64,000 nt of DNA from Ischnura elegans. Taxonomy: Eukaryota; Arthropoda; Insecta; Odonata; Coenagrionidae. Location: positions 60,963,585 to 61,027,584 of the forward strand of contig NC_060251.1 of the NCBI RefSeq assembly GCF_921293095.1. The letters run 5' to 3'. This document shows, piece after piece, positions 36,926-48,972 of this stretch (position 1 is its first letter; each line of letters opens with the position of its first letter). The translations under genes were made by a program, and so were the position numbers. The notes beneath the pieces are model-generated. The model made no database searches, was not told where the DNA came from, and was given only the letters and a program-made list of their open reading frames with translations.

Positions 36926-37553
36926 AATACATCACAGTACATTAGAAAATCACATTAAAATAAATCACACGGAAGTGGGAAACTTGGAATTCATGGTTAC
37001 ATGGAAAAATTTTTAAGCAACGGAACAAAGCACTTATGATGATGGTGTGCATATGCAGCAGCAAACAATCGAAAAAAAAACTATTTCCGTAAACCGGGCA
37101 CGAGATCAGGTTATAACTTATACCCCGCTACACAACATTGATCATTATGTGTGTCCGTACGTGCGTAGATCAAAAACGTCGTGTGAACGCATATCCCGGC
37201 AAAAAGGTTTGCATCAAGAGGGCTAATAGTCAAGTGTAAGAGTCCTTTGAGTGCGTCAATATGTGTGCCTACCCGGCAGTAATTCCAACCACAGAAGTTG
37301 TTTGACGTGACGTAACAAACGGTAATGAGAAAACAACGCAAACTACGCGTTGGACGCAAACGAAAGTAGCACTACGGGGTTGGGGAGCATGAGATGCACC
37401 GATGTAACCTCCTGACTTCGGTCGCAAACAGTGCAGAAGTATGGAAACGCACAGCGGACAAACAGACATCCTCTTTTATACATACCTATAGACGGATATA
37501 TAGAGTAAATGTGAAAACTTTGTAACTCCACATAAATTTAACACTGTACAACC

Positions 37554-37605
37554 AAGATTTCGACGTGGGACACCGTCATCTGGTGACGTCCCACTTCGAA
37601 AGGTC
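37554..37605 (-). ncRNA. Hammerhead-like or simple hairpin motif
   Basis: The minus strand reads GTGGGACGTCACC, AGATGACGGTG, TCCCACGTCGAAATC. It forms a strong GTGGGAC / GTCCCAC hairpin and also shows a GATGA ... CGAAA order. It is the weakest member of the hammerhead-like set. Confidence 0.3.
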
Positions 37606-40483
37606 TGGGAGGATTTTAACCAAGTACTTACATACGTGTTCATACACAGAATGCAACCCTGTCTATGTGTAGTAGTGTGCTGATTGACTTGGAAAGTTCA
37701 AGTCAATTCAGGTGTTAATTCATTCATTCAATACAATTTCAAATAATATTTCAAATATATATTGGTTTCTGTTACTCATTGGAGAATCAACCCATTTTTT
37801 TGGTAATTGTATGTATCACCTGCACAGGAAAAAACACCTGAACCGGGAATTAAATCGAGTACCTTCAGGTTTCCGGGCTACCGAGTCACGGGAGCATTTC
37901 GTTCGTGGCATATATATCGCACGTACAGAATTGAAAGCCACAATGGCAACATCAAGGTTCTTGCGATGCTGAATATTCGACCGAGTTGGTCGATTTCCTG
38001 GACAAAAAAAATCTGCCAGCGGCACAGTGTAATTTTTTCTGGATGATGGGGTTTCAGTCGGTTGAGCCACTAACTGCGGAATCCGATATTATTCTTTCTG
38101 ACGTAGGAAAAGAAATCATCACACCGACACCTTTTATGGCTGGCATGCCCCAGGGGGATGATCTGAAAATTCCAGAGAGGGAGGTGGGACAATGAAACAT
38201 CCATTCTCATCCACATGGCCGGGTTCCCACTTGCACCCACCCAACACGAACGAGGCCGATATTATTCTTGATCACGACTGCTCCCTTTCAAAAGCTCGAA
38301 AAGAAATGATTCCCGAATTAAAGACCGACTAACCACTACAGTATTCATTACTGAACTCGTAAAATGCAATTCTACTTACAAAGGAGAATAACGTCGCTAA
38401 CTCGATCAAATTTCGCATTTGCGAGAACCGAAGTTAACATAATTAAGTAGTTTCCACGAGACTTCTAAAAATGCTTTTTCGTATTTTAATGAGCACCGAA
38501 AATAATCACCTCTTTCTCTGGGAACTCCAACGTCTGACTCGAAAGTAAGTTCTTAAAATCATAAAGTTGTTATTAACAGCCAACTCAGTTTGAGGCCATG
38601 GGGATCCAGGCTCATAACACCGATGCTTTTATTCCGGGAAGAGGAGAAGAAGGGAAGAAGAAAAGAAGCGCCGCGATAAGGAGCCGGCAGACACCGACGG
38701 GATAGGGACAGGTGCTAAAGAGATGGGAAATTCCGACGCTGCGCTGTCGTTACGGCGACGCAGGTTACCAATATCGATACCGAATTTACTGCTCCGGGAA
38801 AAACGATTGACTATCCTCTGAGAAGAATAACCCAAAGATTTTCTCTAGTCTAACTCGAGCAGTCAAATCCATGGTGGTAATTTTGGAGGGACAGAGGGAG
38901 TCTGGCTCCCCAAACTTAAATGATAAATTTGTCCGAAAAAATACAAAACTTGTAGAAATTCCAAAACATTATAGTCTAACAAAGTACATTAAATTCTGTT
39001 ATTTAAAGCTAATTTAAACAAATGTTCCGGGGGAAGGCCACTACCCGTTTCACTGGGGTGTATTCCATAACCCCTAAACCCTCGGCAGGATTGCTGCTCC
39101 CCCTGTCCCAGCATAAAACTGTAAACTCCGCCCACGGTCAAATCTCCCAAAACTCGCACCAACATTATTTTAGTATTCTCCTACAAGTCAACACCAAGTG
39201 CTCCAACACCGTCTTCATACGCCAACCGCTGTGACCTGCAGGCTATTTAGTAGATGCAAGTTAACCATGGTCAAGCTGTAAAAAAATAAAAGTTCACTCG
39301 CGTTCTTTCCCCACCTCGAAGATGACTTTCGCAACACCTCTACGGACAGATACGACTCGTGCACGCTGCTTGAGCAGGGGAAAGATGTTCCTCCTTTCTC
39401 GAAGGAAAAAAATTAACTCCATATTTGGAGTAAAAATGCGGAGGCGAGCTTGGACAAAGGGGCGGAGAGGAAGGCACGTATCTGGGGGAGCCCATCACGG
39501 GTGACTCGAACGGGAGAACTGGGGCATGGCGGCAGGGACACGGGCGGGTGAGTCCGTACGAAGGTGTCGGCCGGAAGGATTGAGCACCCAAAGAAGGCAA
39601 AACGCACACGGTGACAATGGCGAACAATGTAACGGCAACATCCTCCAGAACTCCACAGGACGCAGTGATTGGAACTATTCACCGAAATTGGTAGATTGAA
39701 TTTTAACAACAATCACCACGGAGTACGTGGTAGAGTGGGGGGAATAGCGCAAGCATAGAACGACCACCGTAGGCGCATTACAGCTATCCTGGAATACCAT
39801 GTTCACCCCAACCAGCCATTTAACAATTTGATTAATATATTGTGCGTATTTGCCTATGTTATGGGTATAGTGTTATGATTGTGTTAGCAGAAACATAAAA
39901 TTAATAGATTTTGACAGGAATCAAAGAAGCAGTAAATTTTCACATTCCAACTAAAATCATATATTTTACAGTATATATTAATAATCTTTTTTATTTTATC
40001 AATATCAAATTTGCCTTTTTTATGTATATTTATTTTTTACTGCAGGTAGCAATTTTCATAATTTTGTATATATTTTAATATATTTTTTCCATCGCGGAAT
40101 TTTTCATCATAAAACCGAGCCCGTATTTGAGATTATCAGCTATCTTGGTGATGAAATTATTTACTGTAATAAGCTTATGGACTTACCGCTGGGTATTCTC
40201 ATAGGAATAACTTTTTTTCTGACCACTACGTTTTATTTCGTGGCTACGTAAATAAGACTGAAATTTTGTCAAATCCACACAACGTCCTTCACTTACGCGG
40301 ATCCCTATACACTTGCCGAGCCAATATGTCCCCATTGTGCGATTAAAAGCATAATCATCCACGCAGAAAAGGTGGTTTACATATTCACTGGCAACTGGTT
40401 CTGCGCTCGAGTACACTAAGACTTTGGGTAAAACTTGAGAGGGTGGTGGTGGTTAAATCCGCACAATATTTCATTAGGTATAT
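37606..40483. other. Mostly unassigned; contains a SINE-like scrap
   Basis: Bases 37846-37900 (ATTAAATCGAGTACCTTCAG, then GTTTCCGGGCTACCGAGTCA) look like the reverse strand of a tRNA-derived SINE T-arm and anticodon region, heavily decayed. Several open frames of 60-99 codons around 38.0 and 39.3-39.7 kb have no recognised domain. Bases 39843-39905 are the second copy of the weak repeat at 12631. Confidence 0.4.
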
Positions 40484-40515
40484 CCCGACCGGTTTCAATG
40501 CACTCGTGTTATTCG
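40484..40515 (-). ncRNA. Hammerhead 3'-half-like motif
   Basis: The minus strand carries GAGTGCATTGAAACCGGTCGGG. It has the GAAAC-nn-GGUC half of the motif family, but the CUGAUGA half is not recognisable. It may be a decayed member. Confidence 0.25.
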
Positions 40516-41039
40516 AAATAAAAAAGAAAAAGATGTATTTCCTTTCAGACTGACATTTGAGTGTTGACATCCGGTCAGGGTTTGCCAAATAAAAATTGCG
40601 TGGAATTGAAAAAGTTTCAATCGATTTCTTTAGGCATGAATTCGCGGCTCCACAGTTATCTCGCATACCATTGAATGTTTATTTTATACGTAGCTAGAAT
40701 AAAAACTCCGATTTGTCTTATAGCAAACGATTGATTGGTGTAATTAGAACCAGTTCCTTCTTCCTGATACCACCTGTCACACTTTTCGGGATTTCAAGTT
40801 GGGATGTAGACTAATATATGTATAACAATAAATATAATTCGGCATCTACGAGATCAAAGGGACAACATTTTGTTGTTAACGGTGCAAACGCTTGTTCAAA
40901 CGAATGAATCTGAAATTGAAGACGTGTCGGGATAGATACGGTGTTTCTACCCTACGGCCAAAAATTCACACATCGAACTAGCATTAGGTGAGAAAGGTAG
41001 CCTAGAAACAATAGCGCCTGGTTAGCGAACAGAGGGTAA

Positions 41040-41650
41040 CCTAGGTTGGTAATAACGATACGTCTGTGGAACTGAACGATGTGATTTTATTCTATACATC
41101 GTTTTCTTATAAACGTAAAAGGCTTAGTTAATGGGCAATTCCATTTGTGACGGAATTACCTTTAGAGAAAACCTATGCAATAGGTTATTTCGATTGAATC
41201 GTAAAATACGAAAAAATTGTGAAAATTTTAACTGCGCATGATCAAAAAACATTAATGAAGGTGATTTTCATGTACATAAACAAAATTAATTATCGAAATA
41301 CCTTCTAAACAAGCCCATAATTGACATGTGACGGAATTACTGCGAGGTCAACCTCCTAAGTGTAATGATTTTAAACATCTTCAAAGCTCTGTGAATCGAA
41401 GTATAGTTTGAAAACTTTTAGCAAGGCTGTGAATAATATTTTAAGCATTGATTTCTTGAAATTCAATCAATTGGCTGTTGATTTATAAAGAGAAAATATT
41501 TCCAGCCTAAATTTTAATTTGTGAGAAAAAGTTGACATTTTCATGGGAAATGTCCTAATATTATACCCACCGTTCTTTACAAGCCTTTTTTTCAGTAACA
41601 TATGGGTAAAGTTTATTACAAGTTTGCATTAATCACCAATTCAAATCTAA
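41040..41650. repeat. Dispersed repeat, copy 1
   Basis: Two blocks match 43565-43750: 41086-41120 (TATACAT.GTTTTCTT, then AACGT.AAAGGCTT) and 41565-41640 (ACCCACCGTTCT, then a TAACATAYG stretch and TTGATCACCA-like sequence). GTGACGGAATTAC occurs twice within it (41148 and 41329). The order and spacing suggest copy 2 lost the middle. Confidence 0.6.
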
Positions 41651-42753
41651 GTTGAAGCCCACAGACACCCCATTTAAAAAATACTCGGTGTGAGAGGTGG
41701 CCCACAGGGAAAAGATATGCCCCCAACCCTGATAGTGTTTAATGCTCTCAACAGTGGCTTAGTCTGGAGTGAACTCTAACCTCACCAACCCAAGCCATAT
41801 TTCGGGCTGAATCACTGAAAGGGACGACAACAGATAGAATAAACGTCAATAAGAAAATTCAGCGCCTATTTTACGCACACCATAGTTGTAATCGAAAATA
41901 ATGTCGAAGAAATAAGTGAACGATATGAAATAACAGGCTTGGCCTTAAAATTATTCTAAAACACTCAACCTCACATACTAACAACTTTCATGCATAGTAC
42001 TACAGAAAGAATATGATATCATAATTGCAAATTACAAGAAATTAAAAAGGTATTAATAGTAGAATCCCTGATTACATGTGATTTACCGAAAAATAATTGT
42101 TACTTACAGGGTCTATCAGGTTTATGTTTAGGAAAATAAAAAAGTAAATAAGAAGAAAAAATCAGTGTATAATTTTTTTCTCATATGTCCTGCGTCATTG
42201 CAATGAATATTTGAGGCCATAGTTAGGAATAAATGAGCGGAGGGAACAAGAGGTGTCTAAATACTTCGAACCACTTTCACCGAAATCATGAAATAATCAA
42301 GTTAATGACACACACCAGCTTTCTATCAGAAAATGACCGCGAGATTACATTCTACGTATTTCCTTCGATGAGAAATTGAAATTTTTCCTACACTTTGAAA
42401 CAAAAAGAGAAAATGGAGAGATCGAATGAAACTAAGAAAGTATAAAAAAACAGGACGAATTAAAAACGGCCTCGAAATCTACTTGCCTAAACAGCAATAC
42501 ACACAAAACACTTGAGAGGAAAGTTAAATAAAATTGAGGGAGACATTTCCCATCAGTAGCCAACTTATACGTTGGTCATGGACAGCTGAACGTTTAGTAC
42601 AGCCACCAACCTCCCACGCGTTGCAAAAATAAAATACACATCCTCCTGTACAAAAGGCATAACCAATAATCATATGAGGGAGAATATTTTTAAAAATATT
42701 GAAGAGCTACAGTTTTACTACACCGCATCAGCACATTAAAATATAAAGAATTT
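41651..42753. other. Unassigned; contains a dispersed repeat piece
   Basis: Bases 41771-41818 match the repeat at 1301-1350. No gene is recognised. Confidence 0.4.
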
Positions 42754-43479
42754 CAGGGACGGATCCAGGATTTTACTGGGGGGCACAAGGGCCAGATAGG
42801 CAAATGATTACTTGAGCTTAAAAACAAGACGAAACAATTACTGTACGAAATATTATCTTTATTTTAATATCAAATTCATTAATATGAAATTAAATTATTG
42901 AGGCTCTTTAATTAACAAAACAAAAGGAAGGTAATGATAACCGTATTAAAAATTTTATATACTTTTTTCAAGCGCTAGGGTAGGGAGTACGTGAACCGCC
43001 CCTCCCCCCCTAAATTCGCCAATGAAGCCAAATGGCTTCATTGGCGAATTTAGGGGGGACAGGGGAACAATGCTGTCAGATTAAAAAATGCAGATTCAAG
43101 AGTGTAGTATCCAATTAACACAAGATAACATGCTAATTTTGTTCAGTTTTCGAATATATACAGGAGATGAGAGGCCCGAAAACCCAAGTAGGCTCACGTA
43201 AACGAGCTACAACTGATAAAAAAAACTTCCTGTTTTGCACCTTTTATGGCAAAGAATAAAAACGTAATGCATTATATAAACTTACCATAAGGTAAAATTA
43301 CTGCTAATCTGCATTAAGGTTTGTTTTAAAACTTAATTATTTGGAAAATTAGTAATGAGACAAACTTAAAATGTTGTAACAAGCCTCGAAATTCTCAAAT
43401 TTCGTTACCTTCCCGACCCTACCACCACAACTGCTGGGAGGTTACCCCCTTCTAACTCCCTATGCTGGATCCGCTACTG
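42754..43479. mobile_element. Candidate hAT-type element
   Basis: The left end is CAGGGACGGATCCAGGATTT and the right end, reverse-complemented, CAGTAGCGGATCCAGCAT. Both match the CAGTGGCGGATCCAG type of hAT termini. The flanking octamers (AAGAATTT and CTAGTAAT) do not match, so the pair may belong to different insertions. No coding content. It contains the perfect palindrome at 43005-43058. Confidence 0.5.
43005..43058. repeat. Perfect 26-bp-arm palindrome
   Basis: The arms at 43005-43030 and 43033-43058 are exact reverse complements around AA. Each arm consists of CCCCCC plus TAAATTCGCCAATGAAGCCA. The ATTGGCGAATTTAGGGGGG end resembles a transposon terminus, so this may be two such ends head to head. 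Confidence 0.9.
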
Positions 43480-43564
43480 CTAGTAATCTTAGATTTCTTT
43501 GGAGATATTTTATTCTCAACCATTATCAAGAGGGAAATTATTAAGAAGGTACCTTGATAGTGAC

Positions 43565-43750
43565 TATTGTAGTTGAAACCTAGGTCAGAAATATCTCTGG
43601 AACTTAACAAAGAGATTCTTTCATATACATAGTTTTCTTGGGAACGTCAAAGGCTTGCGGCTTAGAATACCCACCGTTCTATTCAAGACGATTTTCGATA
43701 ACATACGCGGAAAATAAATAGCAGGAATTGTATTGATCACCATTCCGTAC
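43565..43750. repeat. Dispersed repeat, copy 2
   Basis: Partner of 41040-41650 with the interior deleted. It carries CATATACATAGTTTTCTTGG, GAACGTCAAAGGCTT, ACCCACCGTTCT and TTGATCACCATTC in the same order. Confidence 0.6.
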
Positions 43751-44417
43751 GGAATATTATCCGCGTAATACGTATTATCCGCTAATTCAGTTGCAGCATT
43801 TATTTGCTAATACTCCGACGTGATATGAATTATGGGATGTGCCTTTTTGTTGTCTTTTTGTCAAGTTTTATACCTTGGAATGCGTTTTCAAGCTTCAGTT
43901 TACGTTAACACGAAATGTATCAAACGGTGAATCCCAATGATCAACTGGAAAATTTTAACATCGTCTCATCAAAGGGAAAACGTGAGTATTTAAATAAATA
44001 AAAGAATGTAGCACTTTTCCACAATTTATTTACTGTGGAACAGTGCTACGATCTTTTATTTATTAAAACGTGTTTAACTTATACCAATTGAAGCCTGAAT
44101 CTGTTAAACTTATTCGGAAAACGTGAGGAGAAGGAAATAGGAAACAAGAAGACGACTCTCGATTGGAAGTCCGTGATTATACCGGGACCGGTTTTCGATC
44201 GCTGGAAGACGTCACCGTCAAGCACGACCCGAGGAATGACGTCAACTTGAATCTGCGAAACCCACCGTCATAAAAGGGATAGGTGACGGCACATTCACAG
44301 GGGTCGAAGAAAATAAGGCAAGCTCTCCTTTCGCAGCATCAACCAGGAAGTCCTGTGGTGGTATTCATGAAGAGGGACCCTACTAAGGTGGATGGAGAAA
44401 ATATGTCATTGTCGGCA
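43751..44417. other. Mostly unassigned; one hammerhead-like motif on the minus strand
   Basis: Bases 44181-44219, read on the minus strand, give GACGGTGACGTCTTCCAGCG, then ATCGAAAACCGGTCCCGG, which has the GAAAAC-CGGUC half of the hammerhead-like family. No gene is recognised. Confidence 0.35.
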
Positions 44418-44867
44418 GTGCTGGGCAGTATTTCAAATACAAGTATTTTAAAATACGTATTTGAAATATATTTTCAATTTGTATTTGGTGTTTCAAATAC
44501 AGATTTTTGGTATTTTCCCATTCTAAAATTAAAAAATGTATCTGTAAAATACTTTTGAAGTAGCTCTGATAACACTTCTGTAACATTATGCTTCAGAAAT
44601 TACTTCGATTTCGTTAGTGTCGAATTCTTCATACTTGCAATTATCCATAATGTGCCAAGGCAGGCTGTATTTTTTTAGATCTCTCAGTATCCATACAAAT
44701 GTATTTTGTATTTTAAAACGTAATTAAAATACCACTTCGTATTTTGTTTTTCAAATACCCAAGCTAAAGGTATTTCATATTTTGCACTTCAAATACATTT
44801 TACGCGGTAATTTGAACGGTATTTTGTATTTCAAAAGCTCCTCGGCCTGTATTTTGCCCATATCTGA
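44418..44867. mobile_element. hAT-like non-autonomous element rich in ATTTGAAATAC
   Basis: The left end reads (CA)GTGCTGGGCAGTATTTCA. The right end, reverse-complemented, is TCAGATATGGGCAAAATAC. The octamer TGTCGGCA flanks both sides exactly (44410-44417 and 44868-44875). The interior is built from many copies of TATTTCAAATAC-type strings on both strands. It is 450 bp and non-coding. The 8-bp duplication fits hAT, although the CA may belong to the terminus. Confidence 0.75.
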
Positions 44868-44875
44868 TGTCGGCA

Positions 44876-45963
44876 TTAATTAAAGGGAAAAGGTATCTTT
44901 CCGCATTCAATTCCCTCGCAAACAATTAAGAAGATTAAGAAGGTCTAGCCGTGAACGACAATTCAAATACGACTTTTCCGCACATATGCCAGAAAGAATA
45001 AATTAGGGTACTCATAATTTGGACAAGCAAAAGCATTCAGACGAACTTGCATAGCGACCACCTGTATTCAGTGGCACTTTTCCCGGGAAGCACTTGAATT
45101 TCTTATGCCATGCATATGTACATTTCACCTCTTTTCAGAGACCACTCCAAAGGCAAGCATACATTCTCTATTATCAGGCCAATGGCCGACTCCTAAAGAG
45201 ACTAGTCCCAGACCTAAACTTTCACAGAACAAAGGAAAATTGTATACGTATTGATATCTTATAATAATAACTTGGAACTACACGTTCCAAAGATCATCTA
45301 AATAGCTAGAATACATGGCTAGAACTTGTTTTAGCCGGCCGTAGAGGCATTCTCATCGACTAATGCTAAAACATATGCGCCGATGCTAAAACATATGTCC
45401 CATATGTGCGACTGAAGTGCACCCCCTCAGAATGGAAGTGGAATGAGTTCAGGATACGACCCGCGAAACTAAAGCGAGTATGTATGGGTTTGTTGGGAGT
45501 GGTTAGATTTTTTTATTATTATAATTCCTGGCTCTTCACCGACATAGGCAAAAACCAATTTTTATTAGTATATGTTCAAAATTTTAAATCTTATTTTTAA
45601 CCATTACTTTAAAACATGGAAATGTAGTGCGTTTCCAAAATAATATTTATCCACAGAAAGACGTATTTCTATTATTAACGTAAATTTCCCGAGCAAATAG
45701 CTCACTCACAACTTTGTCAGTGCAACACAAGAACAAATGGAGGGTGGGTAATAATTAAGACAAGAATGATTTGCAATTCTACAGATTCATTCAAGCAATC
45801 AGTAGAAGTGGATTAAGAACGCAGGCACTGAAAAATGAGCTTAAATCGTAGATTTGAGCGTTTACAGTTAACATCAAGAGATTCAGCAATTATTCGGCCG
45901 TTGCTGCAGTTCAACAAACATTGGATCTCCACGATCAATTCTAGTGTTGTTGAGCATGTAAAC
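44876..45963. other. Unassigned region
   Basis: No gene is recognised. A short repeat, GATGCTAAAACATATG, occurs twice at about 45360-45395. Confidence 0.4.
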
Positions 45964-46212
45964 TAGATGCGGATACAAAAAAAACTCGAGGGTGGGGCGC
46001 AAAAGATATCTTTATCCTAATAAAAAAGAATCAAGTCACGTGCGGAGTTTAAGAAAATTTTAGTTAAATTTATTTAGTATTACACGCACATACAAGACAA
46101 TGCCATCTTATGATATAAAAATGTTATTATTGTGATTCTGCAATTTTTAGCATTGTAGGCGGGCCCACAATGGGGGGCGCGCCCCCTTCGCCCCCATCTG
46201 TATCCGCCACTG
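45964..46212. mobile_element. hAT-type MITE with 8-bp target duplication
   Basis: It starts TAGATGCGGATAC and ends GTATCCGCCACTG, so the ends are near-perfect inverted repeats of the CAGTGGCGGATAC type. ATGTAAAC at 45956-45963 and ATGTAAAG at 46213-46220 form an 8-bp duplication with one mismatch. A GGGGGGCGCGCCCCC palindrome lies just inside the right end. It is 249 bp and non-coding. Confidence 0.82.
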
Positions 46213-48136
46213 ATGTAAAGCTATAAACGGTGAAAACAAAAATGCGACACCATCTCGGTTCAATATTATAATGATGTTACGCATACACACATCATTCGGT
46301 TAGTACGCTCGAAACATCTATAGAAAAATAACTAAGTAAAATAACCACTCCAATCAAATGCAATTAATACAACTACAAGTCAAGCACAAATGTTTACATG
46401 CAAATGATATTTTTTCCTCGTTGACCAGTAAACATGATATTTTAAGGCCATTTTACGGGACGTCATTACAACATTACCATTGGGATAAAAAACACAATTA
46501 AAGGGTGCAGAAAAATGCACAAAAGAAGAAAGGTGGGCAATTGCTATCACTCGACAACGCCGGCAGCCATGTAAGAAATCAGACATACAAGAGAGACATT
46601 TTACTAGGGAGGTTAGGAAGGAACCTTCAAGACCCCCGGCACAGGCTAAACATTTGTTTAGACTGTGCCCCCGGTAAGTATCCGAGCCCACTTACGCCCA
46701 GTAAGGAGACCTCGACCACCTTAAAACCCGATGAGCCTAACTAGGAGTAATGAGTTGGGGGTATTTAATAATCACAATGCCTCGAAAACGCCAACAGTGA
46801 TTTCGTTTTCCGTACTAGAATACAATAACAATAACTTCAAACCCTCACACAATGAACTATTAACATTACTGGAAAATCAATTAAAAAACTGCATACCATT
46901 TCCTATTAGATTTTCCTCTGAAATACAACAAAAAACTAAATCTTGGTGCATGTATCATCATAAATCACCATATAATGTCATAAAACGTCAATTTTCCATA
47001 TTAGGTATAAAAAATTTGTGGAATGTAAATCTCGAGGCTGTCATTTGAAGTGAATTTCCACTCTATATGCCCTGAACACGTCAGTTTTAATAAACGCGGC
47101 TAAAATGTCCATTGACACACAGCAACTGAAGAGACTTTCGCGACTTAATCATCATGAGTCATCCAATGTGCGACAGAGCACATGCAGTGCTTCGATCACT
47201 GCCCCAGCTAATGCATGACAAACGTCAATAGAAAGTTACTTCGAAAAATGTATCGATCAATATCACTAACGCAGGAAGTGTTTACTATGAGTTAAACACA
47301 TACGGCAAACAGCTCAACAAGAGAAACGATAACAACCACATTGACACTGTTATTACCCAAAATATGAGGGTTAGCTGACATTGAATGCAACCTAAATTCA
47401 CGGCCATAATTTTAAAACGGAAAAAACTTCGCTCTGAAGTAAGAATTCAACCAATTTCATTCATAAGTAAACTAAAAGACAAAGAAAGACCTGAATACTC
47501 ACGTAATAAAGTACTGGTGGGCAGGGCAGGTAGTATCCCCCTCGGCTCATGTTCCTGCTACGGGACGAAGTTTTCTGCAGCAGCACCAATAATTATCATA
47601 TCCCATCACTCACTCCTTGCCCTCAGCTGTTAGAAGCACTTTTCCAGCACAGTAACTTCTCACTCCTTCGCACTCGAAACGTAGTCAACCGTATTGAGCA
47701 GAAGACATTACTTGTCGCACCACAGAGTTGGCGATCTCCGCTAATGTGTCAAAAAGGACAAAGGTCAGTTCATGAATGAAGAAAAACAGCTACCGCAGCA
47801 GACGACAGTGTTACATCCTATACTCTTTCAGTACAACAGTGGATCACAGTGTGAAAACTATTGGACAGCATTTCATTAGTGCACACACATCATTACTGCC
47901 ATTACGACGAAACTTCCCGTAAGCCACCTCAGCGTGGACTAACGAGGACATTCGTTGCCTGCTTGGTTGTTACTGCAGCTCTCCTCTAGCCCTCCATGGC
48001 GTTTAAGTCGACCACGAAAGTGAAGCCGAAATCCCGAAATTCAGGACGGAGCCGCTATCTAACGGTAGCATTTGGAAGTAGTTCCTCCTTTCGATCGGTT
48101 TCAATCCACAGCCTAAAAAGTACCACCACTAATGAT
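46213..48136. other. Unassigned region with one stable hairpin
   Basis: A hairpin at 46638-46669 has arms GGCACAGGCTAAACA and TGTTTAGACTGTGCC (one mismatch, two-base loop) and lies just before GGTAAGTATCC. Open frames of 76-105 codons at 46.4-47.8 kb have no recognised domain. Confidence 0.4.
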
Positions 48137-48138
48137 AA

Positions 48139-48480
48139 CCCTAGTAGCACAAGAAATGTTGAGCATATGCTCAGATTATGTCAGGGAAATATGTTTTGCA
48201 CACAACATTAGCATATGCTGAAAATATGTTCAGCAGATGTTTAAAACCACATGTTTTCAACATATGCTCGAAATATTTCCAGCATATGTTCAGACGATGT
48301 GTTGAGCATATTTTCATAGAAATATGCTGCACATGTGTTCAACAAAATATGTTGAGCATATATGCGTAGACATATGCTCCACATGTTTTCAACGAAATAT
48401 GTTGAGCATATATACGTAGACATATGCTCCACATGTGTTCAACGAAATATGTTGATCATATTTTCAAGAAAATATCTATG
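48139..48480. repeat. Left subterminal array, 50-bp period
   Basis: CATATGCTCCACATG, then TTCAACGAAATATGTTGAGC and ATATAYRCGTAGA, repeats with an exact 50-bp step at 48321, 48371 and 48421, and more loosely to the left. Each unit contains both AGCATAT and ATATGCT, so units are partly self-complementary. Confidence 0.85.
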
Positions 48481-48804
48481 CGTTCTGAGAAATATTTCGT
48501 CGACAAATCAGCGATCAGGATTCGAATACTCCATGCTAGTTTTATCATTAATGTAAAGGAATATATCTAGTTCTAGTTTATTCTAATTCAAGTATATCAA
48601 TTCATAATTTTAACCAAGGCCCTGATTTTAACACTTTAAAAATAATTGAAGAGCGAGACGCATGCGTCGACGTTGTTGTGTGTGTTCATGTTGCTATGAT
48701 TTCATTGCTCAAATCGCACGTTGTTTACGTTACTTTATACAAGAGGAGAGAGCCCAGTTACCTCGGAATCATCTAGAAGCATGAAATGTAAGTACATTGG
48801 TAGA

Positions 48805-48972
48805 TAAATATATGAAATTACTATTTTACAATTAGTACTAACTGTTCTTGTGTGATATCGTAAAAGTTTTCAATCGCTGTTTATGAACGGATGAATGTAT
48901 GATATTACTATTTTAGTTCTGACTGTTCTTGTGTGGTATGGTAAAAGTTCTCAATGGCTATTTATGAACTGA
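48805..48972. repeat. Tandem duplication inside the fold-back-like element
   Basis: ATTACTATTTTA, then CTGTTCTTGTGTG, a GTAAAAGTT stretch and TTTATGAAC, occurs at about 48808-48892 and again at 48896-48972, with small indels. Confidence 0.8.

Noticed and set aside
38629-39712. Several open frames of 60-99 codons in locally GC-rich DNA
   Set aside because: No recognised domain; frames overlap on opposite strands.
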